Part shown: piece after piece, positions 1 through 8,149 of the stretch | Position numbering within the stretch: position 1 is the stretch's first letter | How the letters are laid out: each line of letters starts with the position of its first letter | Origin: Chitinophagaceae bacterium | GTDB lineage: Bacteria; Bacteroidota; Bacteroidia; Cytophagales; Cytophagaceae | Assembly: GCA_028288405.1 (NCBI GenBank) | Contig: JAQBNS010000033.1 | Span: 1-49,392, forward strand | Reading direction: 5' to 3' | DNA length: 49,392 nt | The notes under the pieces: generated by a model | What the model was told of the DNA's origin: nothing | The model's database searches: none | What the model saw: the letters and a program-made list of their open reading frames with translations, nothing else | Position numbers and translations under genes: made by a program

Positions 1-68
1 GCTTTTTTCAAAGCCGCCGAACTGGTTTATGAATAAAAATACTTATCTTAGTTTATAAACCTATTTTT

Positions 69-611
69 ATGAAATCAGTTCTGATCCTATTCTTCCTTCT
101 CTCTTACAGTGTTTCCTTTGCACAGCAAGTAGATAGTATTTCCATTCCTAAAAGAGTAGTCTACAAATATACAGATCCTGCTGTCATCGCGAAGGCAAAG
201 GAAATCATTGCCAAAGAACTCAGCGATCAGCGTGAGTATGCCTTAATCGATAATGTTTTATTCGTAGGACCCGGTCTTTGGATGCGCTTCAGCAAAGTAA
301 AAACATTAGAAAAAATAGAAGGCGGTAATGTGACCCACATGGTAGACAATTACAAGCTGCCCGGTAAAATGACGCAGAGTATTGAAAATGGAAAAAAAGT
401 TTGGGATCAAGTCTGCAAAGAAGTCAAAGGGAAAAAGTATATCCTGAGAAAATTAACGTACGATGAATTGGAGTACTACTGGTCAGTCATTGCTTTTGAC
501 ATCGAAGAACCTTTGCTGGTATTAGAAACAGACGAACATAAATACATCTTAAACTTATCTCCCAAGACCTATAAGCTCTTCAACCTGGACGGCATGCCCG
601 AAAAACGTTAA
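69..611 (+). CDS. Secreted protein of unknown function
   Basis: This 180-residue protein begins with a clear Sec signal peptide: a Lys, then a Leu/Phe/Ile-rich core, ending near SFAQQ around residue 20, so it is probably exported to the periplasm. The rest is a soluble, Lys/Glu-rich mixed alpha/beta chain with no membrane segment and no lipobox. I do not recognise a domain. The ATG follows an AT-rich leader with a TATCTTAG sequence about 30 bases upstream, which may be a weak -7 element. It stands alone, 79 bases ahead of the sensor kinase on the same strand. Confidence that it is a real gene is high because of the signal peptide and coherent frame; function is unknown. Confidence 0.75.
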   Translation: MKSVLILFFLLSYSVSFAQQVDSISIPKRVVYKYTDPAVIAKAKEIIAKELSDQREYALIDNVLFVGPGLWMRFSKVKTLEKIEGGNVTHMVDNYKLPGKMTQSIENGKKVWDQVCKEVKGKKYILRKLTYDELEYYWSVIAFDIEEPLLVLETDEHKYILNLSPKTYKLFNLDGMPEKR

Positions 612-689
612 GGTATTAATGGCCAAACGTCTATAATACGCTGAAAAGCAAAATATAACAGTCTATACTGCTTTGAGCTTTGGGAGAAA

Positions 690-2627
690 ATGCTTAGTTT
701 AATTGATTGTTCACGACAGCAATCTGCATTTTTACTTCCACCCATGAATGAACGTAGCATTTGGGGAACACCACAAAAAGTAATACTCTCTGTCCTCTTT
801 GGGATAGCGAGTTTGCTTGCCTCTCCATATGGGATAGCCTTCATGCTGGGCAGCATACAAATTGACCTGCCCTGGTCTCTTTTATTACCAATTTTTATCA
901 CCATGGCCTTTGGCTGGCGATACGGCTTATTGGCCGGTTTGTCGGGCGGTGCTTTTTTTCCTTTCCTCCTCTGGGGAGAAGACGGATGGGCCAATGTAAG
1001 CACCAGTATACTTTACCTTGCTTTTTTTGCTTTGCTTGGTATCGCTGCAGATAACCGTTACAGCAAAAAATTATCGATCATACCTGTACGCATCATCATC
1101 GCTTTGCTTATTTACTTCGCCTGCAATTACCTGTACGATTATTTTGTTTTTAACCGCATGCTCAGTTTGAATCCTTCTTTCTGGAGTCCCCATGCGATAC
1201 GTTATCTTCCGCAAGAAATACTGAATGGTTTTGTATTCAAAGACAGCATCAATGTCATCGCGCTTACACTCGCTGCAGATACGTTACTGCGCTTGCCTTT
1301 CGTACGCAAACGGATTGGCATGCAAGTACCGGCAGCCATGAAATCCAACACCTTTATTTTTATAACGACCTTATGTATTCCCATCATCATCTGGCTCGCC
1401 TTCATTGCTATGGGAGCCATGTTGCTGAGAGGAGACAATGCCTTGCACTATGAACACAAATCCTTTGCGCTGATCCTGATTTTAGCCAATGGTTTTTTGG
1501 TCGCACGACTGCTGTTTTATTTTAGCGAAACACAATTCTTCATTCAAAGTAAACTAAATGAGAGCGAAGAAAAATACCGTCTGATTTTTGAAAACGTAGA
1601 AGACGTGGTCTATCAAATGGATTTCGATGGCATTGTATTGAACATCAGTCCTTCTGTATATGCCATGATTGGCTATACGGCAGAAGAAATCATCGGCGGT
1701 CCTTCTACCTGCCTCTATGAAACTGATGAAGAACGTAACGTCCACCTTCACTTGCTCTCGAAGGATGGATCGTTGAATGATTACGAAGTTACTGTTGAAA
1801 CAAAAGAAGGCGTATTCAAACACGTGTCCGTCAACAGCCGCATCATTTACGATGCACACGGCGCCCCGCATCATATCGACGGTGTCATCAGGGATCTCAC
1901 GGAGAGAAAGACCTATGAGTTGCAAATTGAAACACAAAACCAGCAACTTCAGATTAAGAATAAAGAACTGGAACAATTTGCTTACATCTCCTCTCATGAC
2001 TTGCAGGAACCCTTGCAAAACTTGCTCAGCGTTTCTCATACCATCAGTGAAGAGTACAAAGGCAAGCTCGATGAAAAAGCAGATACTTATTTGAATTTCA
2101 TCAACCAATCGGCCTCGCGCATGCAAGAATTGGTGAAGGGTTTGTTGAACTACGCCAGGATTGGTAAATCAGAAGAACTGATCAAAGTAGATACCCAGCG
2201 GTTGGTGCAGGATATTCTAAGCGACATTCAATCCTACATCAAAGCACACGACGCAAAAATTACAGTAGAGGAATTACCGGTGGTCAACGGTTATCCGATA
2301 GAATTGAAACAACTCTTCTCTCAGCTGATTGGTAACGCCATTAAATTTCGCAAACCAGGCGTGAAACCGGAGATTACCATATCGGCCCAAAAACAAATAG
2401 GATTTTGGTTGTTTGCTGTGCAAGACAACGGTATCGGCATTGATCGCAAAGACCAGGAAAAAATATTCATGATCTTCAAACGACTGCACAATAGAAATGA
2501 ATACGACGGAACAGGAATCGGTTTGTCTCATTGTAAAAAAATAGTAGCGCTGCACGGCGGAAATATTTCCGTACACTCTACACCGGGAAAAGGCAGTACG
2601 TTTAACTTTACCATTCCAAGACTCTAA
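690..2627 (+). CDS. Membrane-anchored PAS sensor histidine kinase
   Basis: The N-terminal ~280 residues contain several hydrophobic segments (for example SLLLPIFITMAFGW and FIFITTLCIPIIIWLAF) typical of an integral-membrane sensor region. A PAS domain follows (about 295-410, with the EEKYRLIFENVEDVVYQ opening), then a coiled segment, a HisKA domain with phospho-acceptor His436 in SSHDLQEPLQ, and a HATPase_c domain with the N box (QLIGNAIKFRKPG) and the G boxes DNGIGI and GTGIGLSHCKK. It should autophosphorylate and pass phosphate to the receiver protein encoded immediately downstream, with which it overlaps by one base (TAATG). Translation could start at 690 or at the ATG at 744 (MNERSIWG); the 18 extra residues of the longer form look non-functional. 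The input signal is unknown. Confidence 0.93.
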   Translation: MLSLIDCSRQQSAFLLPPMNERSIWGTPQKVILSVLFGIASLLASPYGIAFMLGSIQIDLPWSLLLPIFITMAFGWRYGLLAGLSGGAFFPFLLWGEDGWANVSTSILYLAFFALLGIAADNRYSKKLSIIPVRIIIALLIYFACNYLYDYFVFNRMLSLNPSFWSPHAIRYLPQEILNGFVFKDSINVIALTLAADTLLRLPFVRKRIGMQVPAAMKSNTFIFITTLCIPIIIWLAFIAMGAMLLRGDNALHYEHKSFALILILANGFLVARLLFYFSETQFFIQSKLNESEEKYRLIFENVEDVVYQMDFDGIVLNISPSVYAMIGYTAEEIIGGPSTCLYETDEERNVHLHLLSKDGSLNDYEVTVETKEGVFKHVSVNSRIIYDAHGAPHHIDGVIRDLTERKTYELQIETQNQQLQIKNKELEQFAYISSHDLQEPLQNLLSVSHTISEEYKGKLDEKADTYLNFINQSASRMQELVKGLLNYARIGKSEELIKVDTQRLVQDILSDIQSYIKAHDAKITVEELPVVNGYPIELKQLFSQLIGNAIKFRKPGVKPEITISAQKQIGFWLFAVQDNGIGIDRKDQEKIFMIFKRLHNRNEYDGTGIGLSHCKKIVALHGGNISVHSTPGKGSTFNFTIPRL

Positions 2628-3040
2628 TGGATACCAAAAAGAAACTTCAATGCGTATTGCTGATTGACGACGATGAAGTCACAAACTTTCTCAATCGCCG
2701 GGTGATCGAGTATTCTAAAATAGCAGAACACGTTGAAGTAAAGCTTAACGGCCAGGAAGCTCTTGATTTTCTCACCGATAAACAAACGACAGACAATTCC
2801 CTGCTTCCTTGCCTGATCCTGCTAGACATCAACATGCCGGTGATGGACGGTTGGGAATTTATGCAGGAATACACCAAAGAAGCGCTGGATCAAAAAAAGA
2901 ACATGAACATCGTCATGTTGTCTACCTCCACTAATCCCGACGACATCAAACGTGCAGCAAGTTTACCATTTGTGAAAGCATTCAAGAGTAAGCCGCTGAC
3001 CTCAGAAGTTTTAGAGGAAATATTGACCAACTATTTTTAA
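2627..3040 (+). CDS. Single-domain response regulator (CheY-like receiver)
   Basis: The protein is a lone receiver domain of 137 residues. It has the acidic pocket near the start (LLIDDDEVTNFLNRR), the phosphorylated aspartate Asp67 in LLDINMPVMDGWEF, the Thr/Ser switch in VMLSTSTNPDD, and the conserved Lys in AFKSKPLT. There is no DNA-binding or enzymatic output domain, so it should act by protein contact or as a phosphorelay intermediate. The start codon overlaps the stop of the upstream PAS kinase, which makes that kinase its likely partner. The DDDExTNFLNRR opening is typical of stand-alone receivers paired with hybrid or PAS kinases in Bacteroidota. Confidence 0.95.
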   Translation: MDTKKKLQCVLLIDDDEVTNFLNRRVIEYSKIAEHVEVKLNGQEALDFLTDKQTTDNSLLPCLILLDINMPVMDGWEFMQEYTKEALDQKKNMNIVMLSTSTNPDDIKRAASLPFVKAFKSKPLTSEVLEEILTNYF

Positions 3041-3048
3041 AAACTTCG

Positions 3049-3693
3049 ATGAACAAGTCCCTGCTCTATTCCCGTATCTTACAATTTAGTATTGTACTGA
3101 GTTTTTTACTGCCTTTCTTTTTTGTGGGGTGTGATCAAAAGACAGATGAATCAGCCTCGGTGTATGATAGTACAGTTGTGGCTACCGATACGTTGAGTAA
3201 AGATGTTTTGGATACACTGCATGAAAAAAACACGAGTTCTGATTCTTCCACCATTAACACCACACAAACAACAGATACGATAGGCACAGGGCCTACAGCT
3301 GCCGTTTCGGAAGAAAACGATAAATCTTTTTCAAAAGAACTTGTTCGTGAATATGAATGGTTAAGCCCAATTCTCATACCTTCTCCGGAAGTTTATACAG
3401 GTATTGCTCTGGTCATTAACTTAGGAAGTGAAGCCATTTTCATTAACATCTTTTTTGCGTTCTTATTAATACTTATTTGCTTATCGATAAAGTTTTTAGA
3501 GAAGTATGCCATTCGGACACAAATCCTTATAAATATGCTAGCCCTAGCATTTTTATACGTATACATTCCTACATTTTTATCGGGAGAACGTCTATGGGGG
3601 TTCTGGGTGTGTTTCACACTGATACTTGTTACCATTGCCAATGACATCTATCGACTCATTGAGCAAAGAAGAAAAAATATCGCAGTAAAATAG
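3049..3693 (+). CDS. Lipoprotein-like protein with C-terminal membrane segments
   Basis: An N-terminal hydrophobic stretch ends in a lipobox-like FFVGC, so Cys28 may be lipidated. It is followed by about 75 Ser/Thr/Asp-rich, probably disordered residues. The second half has two or three membrane helices (around EAIFINIFFAFLLILICLSI, then NMLALAFLYVYIPTFL and LWGFWVCFTLILVTIA). Combining a lipobox with several C-terminal membrane helices is unusual, so the N-terminus may instead be a simple membrane anchor. It lies 8 bases after the receiver gene and 5 bases before the SMI1/KNR4 gene, suggesting co-transcription. I do not recognise the family. Confidence 0.7.
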   Translation: MNKSLLYSRILQFSIVLSFLLPFFFVGCDQKTDESASVYDSTVVATDTLSKDVLDTLHEKNTSSDSSTINTTQTTDTIGTGPTAAVSEENDKSFSKELVREYEWLSPILIPSPEVYTGIALVINLGSEAIFINIFFAFLLILICLSIKFLEKYAIRTQILINMLALAFLYVYIPTFLSGERLWGFWVCFTLILVTIANDIYRLIEQRRKNIAVK

Positions 3694-3698
3694 TTCAC

Positions 3699-4151
3699 AT
3701 GACGATCAACGATATCATCTCCCGCATAAAAAACAATCAACAGGAATTGGGCATCACCCTGTATGCAGAGGCATCAGATGAAAAAATAGCACTTACCGAA
3801 TCTGTACTCAACCTGCAATTTCCAGAAGATCTAAAACTATTCTATAGATTCTGCAATGGTTTTGAATCCGATGGAGATATGTTCCGCATCATTCCTTTAG
3901 AGGAGATCATCGACAACGAAAAAAACAAAACACTCCTTCCACATCAATTCTATATCGCTGAATATATGGACTATTGTGACATGTGGACGGTAGGCATTAA
4001 TGCATCAACGAATAGCTATTCCATTATCAACGAAGCAGAAGATACCGTTACGCTGACACATTCTTTTGCGCTATTCCTGGAGCGTTTTTTAGACAAGGGT
4101 ATATTCGAAGGACTTTGCGACTGGAGAACAGAAATTACAAACAACAATTAA
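3699..4151 (+). CDS. SMI1/KNR4 (SUKH) family protein
   Basis: The 150-residue sequence has the hallmarks of the SMI1/KNR4 or SUKH fold: an N-terminal helix, the segment ALTESVLNLQFPEDLKLFYRFCNGFES (quoted here as family pattern ExxLxxxFPxDLkxFYrxxNG), then MFRIIPLEEI, and a late LTHSFALFLERFLDKGIFEGL. SUKH proteins are often immunity proteins in contact-dependent toxin systems, but many bacterial members are stand-alone with unknown roles. No polymorphic toxin is next to this copy, so an immunity function is not supported by context. It is 6 bases after the lipoprotein-like gene and 7 bases before the M1 peptidase. Confidence 0.8.
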   Translation: MTINDIISRIKNNQQELGITLYAEASDEKIALTESVLNLQFPEDLKLFYRFCNGFESDGDMFRIIPLEEIIDNEKNKTLLPHQFYIAEYMDYCDMWTVGINASTNSYSIINEAEDTVTLTHSFALFLERFLDKGIFEGLCDWRTEITNNN

Positions 4152-4157
4152 AATAGC

Positions 4158-6038
4158 ATGAAACATTTATTGACCTGGACTTTGCTTTTTACAAGCACGA
4201 TGACGTTCGCACAGGAACTTTACCAACCCCGTCAAATCAAACAAGCCTACGACAAGCAAACCCGTTCACCGGACGGCAAGCCTGGCAAAAATTATTGGCA
4301 GAACACTGCGAAGTATGACATCGCACTCACTGTCACTCCTCCTGATCGCAGAGTGAAAGGAACAGAAACGATTACGTACACGAACAATAGTCCGGACACT
4401 TTAAAAACTATTGTCATCCGTTTGCTGTTGAACAGTCACACCGCACAAGCCGTCAGGCAATGGCCTGTGTCTTCTGCTTACCTGACATCCGGCGTGCACA
4501 TTGACCGTTACGCCGAAAACAAAGTGGTGCAACCCTGGGAAGAAGGCGGCAAAGACAAAATTACCTTTCGTCAAATTAAACTGGCTTCACCGCTTGCGCC
4601 TAAAGCCTCTGTACAATTATCTTTTGATTGGCACTATGACCTCTCCGTAGAAAGCGATCGGGAAGGCGCCATCGACAGCACGACTTATTTCCTTGCTTAC
4701 TTCTACCCTCGCGTAGGCGTATACGACGACTACAACGGTTGGGACGTGACGCACTTTCCCGAGTCGATTGAATTTTACAACGACTTCGGTGATTATCATT
4801 TAGAAGTGACGGTACCTAAAAACTACATCGTCTGGAGCACCGGTGATTTGCAAAACACGGAGGAAGTATTGCAGCCTGTTTACGCCAAACGTTTGAAACA
4901 ATCCATGACCTCTGATGCCATTATAAAAATAGCGGATGCCAAAGAAGTCGCAGCGAAGAACATTACCCACCAACAAACGAACACCTGGAAATGGAAAGCA
5001 ACCAACGTCTCTGACCTGGCATTGGCCATCAGCAATACGTATGTATGGGATGCGTCCAGTGTCATCGTAGACGATGCGAGCAAACGTCGTGTCAGCGTAC
5101 AGTCCGCTTATGCAGATACTTCTGCTGACTTCCACCAGATGGTAGGTTTCGGGAGACATGCCCTTGATTGGTTTTCGCATCACTGGCCGGGAGTCGCTTA
5201 TCCTTATTCCAAAACAACTGTCGTACAAGGTTTCGCCGATATGGAATATCCGATGATGGTCAACGACAACACACAGAGCGATGCAGACTTTGCACGTTTT
5301 GTTGTCGAACATGAGATTGCACATACCTGGTTTCCTTTTTACATGGGCATCAACGAAACACGTTACGGCTTCATGGACGAAGGATGGGCCACGGCTCTTG
5401 AGTATCTCATCGGTACGGCAGACATGGGCAAAACCAAAGAAGATTCTTTGTTCAAAATGTTCCGTGTGAATCGTTGGGCTAAAAGTTCGATTGCCGAATC
5501 AGATCTTCCGATCATCACGCCTACCAGTTCCATGACCGGTCCTGCTTTGAGAAACAACGAATACGGAAAAGCCGCGCTGGGTTATTTAGCCGTGAAACAA
5601 CTGCTCGGTGACGAAGGATTCAAAAAGGGCTTACATACTTTCATGGAACGCTGGAACGGCAAGCATCCTACACCCTGGGATATGTTTTACAGTTTCAACG
5701 ATGGGTCAGGTAAGAACCTGAATTGGTTTTGGAACAACTGGTACTTTAGCAATAACTACATTGATTTGACATTGACTTCAGTAGAAGCCAATTCTTCCAA
5801 GAGTATCGTCAGAATTAAAAATACAGGTGGCTTTGCGATTCCTTTTACGATTGAGGTTACTTATCCTGATGGCAGCAAGCAACAGTTTCACAATACACCA
5901 ATTGTTTGGGAAACCAATCAAAAAGAGATTTCATTGCCTCTGCCGACTAAGGCTGCGCCGGTAGATGTTGTGATCACCAGTGGTATTTATGTGGATGCGA
6001 ATGAGGGAGATAATGGGTGGAATGGGAGAAGTAAGTGA
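4158..6038 (+). CDS. Secreted M1-family zinc metallopeptidase
   Basis: A signal peptide (to about TMTFAQ, residue 19) is followed by an N-terminal beta-rich domain (roughly 45-260) and a gluzincin catalytic domain. The zinc motif is HEIAH at 385-389 and the third ligand is Glu408 in MDEGWATALEY, giving exactly HEXXH-18-E. The M1 exopeptidase motif is present in modified form (MEYPMMV). The C-terminal ~100 residues form a beta domain. There is no T9SS sorting domain, so a periplasmic or outer-membrane-associated aminopeptidase is likely. It closes the 2627-6038 run of closely spaced genes. A REP island starts 27 bases after its stop. Confidence 0.93.
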   Translation: MKHLLTWTLLFTSTMTFAQELYQPRQIKQAYDKQTRSPDGKPGKNYWQNTAKYDIALTVTPPDRRVKGTETITYTNNSPDTLKTIVIRLLLNSHTAQAVRQWPVSSAYLTSGVHIDRYAENKVVQPWEEGGKDKITFRQIKLASPLAPKASVQLSFDWHYDLSVESDREGAIDSTTYFLAYFYPRVGVYDDYNGWDVTHFPESIEFYNDFGDYHLEVTVPKNYIVWSTGDLQNTEEVLQPVYAKRLKQSMTSDAIIKIADAKEVAAKNITHQQTNTWKWKATNVSDLALAISNTYVWDASSVIVDDASKRRVSVQSAYADTSADFHQMVGFGRHALDWFSHHWPGVAYPYSKTTVVQGFADMEYPMMVNDNTQSDADFARFVVEHEIAHTWFPFYMGINETRYGFMDEGWATALEYLIGTADMGKTKEDSLFKMFRVNRWAKSSIAESDLPIITPTSSMTGPALRNNEYGKAALGYLAVKQLLGDEGFKKGLHTFMERWNGKHPTPWDMFYSFNDGSGKNLNWFWNNWYFSNNYIDLTLTSVEANSSKSIVRIKNTGGFAIPFTIEVTYPDGSKQQFHNTPIVWETNQKEISLPLPTKAAPVDVVITSGIYVDANEGDNGWNGRSK

Positions 6039-6064
6039 TTAAAACACTATTATCTTCTATTTCT

Positions 6065-6254
6065 CACGCTGGCGCCAATATTTATTGGTGCCTCTTCACA
6101 TAGGGCTTCTGCCCGGGCTTAGCAATTATGTAATGATCATTTTTTAACCTACACGCTGGCGCCAATAACACGCTGGCGCCAATATTTATTGGTGACCCTT
6201 CACATAGGGCTTCTGCCCGGGCTTAGTAATTACGTAACGATCATTTTTTAACCT
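6065..6254 (+). repeat. Outer-type REP, two tandem copies plus a fragment
   Basis: Copies at 6065-6150 and 6168-6254 are nearly identical and in the same direction. A 16-base fragment of the next copy's start (CACGCTGGCGCCAATA) sits between them at 6152-6167. Each copy opens with CGCTGGCGCC, forms a first hairpin (GGCGCCAATA with TATTGGTG), then has CACATAG and a second hairpin GGGC-TTCT-GCCC followed by GGG. This two-hairpin form is that of REP sequences recognised by RAYT transposases. The second copy leads into the start of the RAYT remnant at 6263, and an inverted copy follows that gene's 3' remnant at 7284-7335. Confidence 0.85.
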
Positions 6255-6262
6255 TAATTTTT

Positions 6263-6430
6263 ATGAGTAGAAAATACAGAATAGGCGATCAACGCCACGC
6301 GCATTTCGTAACCTTAACCGTACTGCATTGGATTGATTTTTTCATTAGAGATGAATACAGGCAGGTCATAATAAAAAGCATCCAGTATTGCCAGAATAAT
6401 AAAGGGCTTGAAGTATACGGCTATTGCATG
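6263..6430 (+). pseudogene. 5' fragment of a RAYT transposase (outer copy)
   Basis: These 56 codons match the start of the intact RAYT at 6539 almost residue for residue (MSRKYRIGDQRHAHFVT against MSRKYRIGNQRHVHFVT, and LEVYGYCM against LEVHAYCIM). The coding match stops at 6430, exactly where the inner REP begins at 6431, just before the HUH motif would be expected. Translation would continue for only a few meaningless residues into the REP. The matching 3' end of this gene appears at 7153-7281. Protein and nucleotide differences show it belongs to a distinct RAYT lineage from the intact copy. No transposase function is possible. Confidence 0.85.
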
Positions 6431-6484
6431 CGTTGGCGCCAGTTTCAACTGGTGCCTAAAATGACATAGAGCTTAAGCTCGGGG
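6431..6484 (+). repeat. Inner-type REP, left copy
   Basis: It opens with CGTTGGCGCC, has a first hairpin (GGCGCCAGTT with AACTGGTGCC), then GACATAG and the perfect palindrome GAGCTTAAGCTC followed by GGG. The architecture is the same as the outer REPs but the hairpin arms are different. It lies upstream of the intact RAYT; the inverted partner is at 7100-7152. It abuts the truncated coding sequence of the outer RAYT. Confidence 0.85.
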
Positions 6485-6538
6485 TTGGCAGGAATAACAA
6501 AGCTTACTTATTTTTAGAAGTATTTTTTATTTTTTTTT

Positions 6539-7093
6539 ATGAGCAGAAAGTATAGAATTGGCAATCAACGCCATGTCCATTTTGTAACATTCACCACGGT
6601 AAATTGGATTGACTTCTTCATCCGTGAAGAATACAGATCAATTCTGGTAACAAGTATAGCGTACTGTCAACAGCATAAAGGCCTTGAAGTTCATGCCTAT
6701 TGCATCATGACAAGCCATGTGCATTTGATTATAGGCAGTAATGGTTTATATAAATTGGAAGATATTATCCGAGATTTCAAACGCCATACATCCGGTTGTT
6801 TTCATAAACTGTTAACCGCAGAAGATACTAATTATGAAAGTAGAAAAGAATGGATGTTATGGATGATGCAAAGAGCAGGAAAAAAGAAAATGAATACCAA
6901 TGGATTTCAATTTTGGCAGCATGACAGTCATCCGATGGAATTGTTCAGCGATGCAGTATTTTACCAAAAAATGAATTATATTCATCTGAATCCTGTGGTA
7001 TCCGGATTTGTGAGTCAACCGGAAGATTGGTTATACAGCAGTGCAAGGAATCATGCAGGGCTTCCTTCTTTGATTCGATTGGTTGATGATTAG
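6539..7093 (+). CDS. RAYT: REP-associated tyrosine transposase (Y1/IS200-like)
   Basis: The 184-residue protein has the HUH nuclease motif HVH at residues 60-62 (TSHVHLII), and the conserved YIHLNPV segment at 147-153 that carries the probable catalytic Tyr147, followed by PEDWLYSSARNHAG, a standard RAYT C-terminus. The family cuts and joins single-stranded DNA at REP sequences and is thought to spread REPs and REPIN pairs. All key residues are present and length is normal, so it may be active. It is bracketed by its own inverted REPs (6431-6484 and 7100-7152), and this unit lies inside a second broken RAYT. An AT-rich T-run leader precedes the ATG. Confidence 0.95.
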   Translation: MSRKYRIGNQRHVHFVTFTTVNWIDFFIREEYRSILVTSIAYCQQHKGLEVHAYCIMTSHVHLIIGSNGLYKLEDIIRDFKRHTSGCFHKLLTAEDTNYESRKEWMLWMMQRAGKKKMNTNGFQFWQHDSHPMELFSDAVFYQKMNYIHLNPVVSGFVSQPEDWLYSSARNHAGLPSLIRLVDD

Positions 7094-7099
7094 AACAGT

Positions 7100-7152
7100 C
7101 CCGAGCTTAAGCTCTATGTGATGCCAGGCACCAGTTAAAACTGGCGCCAACG
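7100..7152 (-). repeat. Inner-type REP, right inverted copy
   Basis: Read on the minus strand it matches the REP at 6431-6484: CGTTGGCGCC, an AGTTTTAACTGG-type hairpin, a CACATAG-like box, then GAGCTTAAGCTCGGG. It starts seven bases after the stop of the intact RAYT and ends where the 3' remnant of the outer RAYT resumes. Confidence 0.85.
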
Positions 7153-7281
7153 AGGAAATTGGATTATATTCACCTTAACCCCATAGCAGCAGGTTTAGTA
7201 GATCAGGCGGAAGACTGGAGATACAGCAGTGCAAGAGATTATGCGGGTAAGCAAGGACTAATTACATTAGTGGAGAATTAG
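7153..7281 (+). pseudogene. 3' fragment of a RAYT transposase (outer copy)
   Basis: In frame, these bases encode RKLDYIHLNPIAAGL, then VDQAEDWRYSSARDYAG and a TAG stop at 7279-7281, matching the C-terminus of the intact RAYT from about residue 143. There is no start codon or HUH region. With the 5' piece at 6263-6430 it accounts for the two ends of one RAYT gene; about 86 codons from the middle are missing. The inserted unit therefore came with a deletion, or the middle was lost later. It is followed two bases later by an inverted copy of the outer-type REP. Confidence 0.85.
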
Positions 7282-7283
7282 AT

Positions 7284-7335
7284 CCCGGGCAGAAGCCCTA
7301 TGTGAAGGGGGCACCAATAGATATTGGCGCCAGCG
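7284..7335 (-). repeat. Outer-type REP, inverted right copy
   Basis: On the minus strand it reads CGCTGGCGCC, a TATCTATTGGTGCC-type hairpin, CACATAGGGCTTCTGCCCGGG, matching the REPs at 6065-6254. It closes the outer RAYT unit as an inverted partner. Confidence 0.85.
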
Positions 7336-7390
7336 GGCTTATCATCGGCAGAGGATTAGTTTATTTCTTAATTTCAATTATAAAAAAATC

Positions 7391-7819
7391 ATGAGCACCG
7401 AACCCATCGTATTTGAACATACTTTTGACGTACCTGTTGCCAAAGTATGGAAAGCCATTACAGATGCTGCTGAAATGAAAAACTGGTATTTTAATCTGCC
7501 GGAATTTAAAGCGGAGAAAGGCTATCAGTTTCAATTCACCGGAGGAGAAGAAGGCGGTAAACAATTTCTACATTTGTGTGAAGTGACAGAAGTGATCCCT
7601 GAAAAAAAGTTAACGTATAGTTGGCGCTACGATGGTTATCCGGGAAATTCTTTTGTTACCTTTGAATTGTTTGATCAAGGTCAGCAAACGCTACTGCGGC
7701 TGAGTCATGCCGGACTTGAAACATTTCCCGATCAACGGGAGTTCGCTGTTGAAAGTTTCATAGGCGGCTGGACTTACATCATTCACACCTCATTGAAAGA
7801 ATACTTAGATAAAAAGTAA
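7391..7819 (+). CDS. AHSA1/SRPBCC (START-like) domain protein
   Basis: The 142-residue protein is a single Activator-of-Hsp90-ATPase-homologue domain of the SRPBCC ligand-binding fold. Hallmarks are the opening FEHTFDVPVAKVWKAITDAAEMKNWYF, the central LTYSWRYDGYPGNSFVTFELF, and TLLRLSHAGLE followed by SFIGGWTYIIHTSLKEYL. Members bind small hydrophobic ligands or act in stress responses; this one's ligand is unknown. It lies 3 bases before an ABM-domain gene and then a third small gene, forming a likely operon that starts just after the REP island. Confidence 0.92.
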   Translation: MSTEPIVFEHTFDVPVAKVWKAITDAAEMKNWYFNLPEFKAEKGYQFQFTGGEEGGKQFLHLCEVTEVIPEKKLTYSWRYDGYPGNSFVTFELFDQGQQTLLRLSHAGLETFPDQREFAVESFIGGWTYIIHTSLKEYLDKK

Positions 7820-7822
7820 ATC

Positions 7823-8137
7823 ATGAGTAAATACTTACTTCACAGAAAACTAAAAGCAAAACCAGGAAGCGGAGAACAGCTTTCTTCGATATTGCTACAA
7901 GCCGCTCAGTCTATTGAAACGGCCAAAGGCTGTCAACTGTACCTGATCAGTGTGGACACGCAGGATAAAGAAACCGTATGGGTCACAGAAGTTTGGGACA
8001 GCAAAGAAGACCATGACAATTCCTTGAAATTGGAAAACGTCAGAACGCTCATTGCACAAGCCATGCCCATCCTGGACGGCATGCCGCAAAAAGGACAAGA
8101 ACTGCAACTGCTCGGAGGATTTGGATTGAATACATAG
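7823..8137 (+). CDS. Antibiotic biosynthesis monooxygenase (ABM) domain protein
   Basis: This 104-residue ferredoxin-like protein fits the ABM/YgiN family: KLKAKPGSGEQLSSILLQAA, then GCQLYLISVDTQDKETVWVTEVWDSKEDHDNSLK, followed by a helix and LDGMP. Members are small dimeric quinol or polyketide monooxygenases without cofactors, or haem-degrading relatives; the specific substrate cannot be told here. It is 3 bases downstream of the AHSA1 gene and 12 bases upstream of the next gene, so the three are probably co-transcribed. Confidence 0.88.
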   Translation: MSKYLLHRKLKAKPGSGEQLSSILLQAAQSIETAKGCQLYLISVDTQDKETVWVTEVWDSKEDHDNSLKLENVRTLIAQAMPILDGMPQKGQELQLLGGFGLNT

Positions 8138-8149
8138 ATCAGAAAAGAA

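Noticed and set aside
608..1003. Minus-strand frame of 131 residues
   Set aside because: It overlaps the kinase start and has Lys/Pro/Arg-rich composition without conserved motifs.
1554..2126. Minus-strand frame of 190 residues
   Set aside because: It lies fully inside the PAS kinase gene, which has clear domains; it is a shadow frame.
4800..5324. Minus-strand frame of 174 residues
   Set aside because: It overlaps the M1 catalytic region and looks like a shadow.
6539..7093. A conventional insertion sequence
   Set aside because: The protein is a RAYT with HUH and YIHLNPV motifs flanked by REPs; there is no DDE transposase and no IS-type terminal inverted repeats or target duplication.
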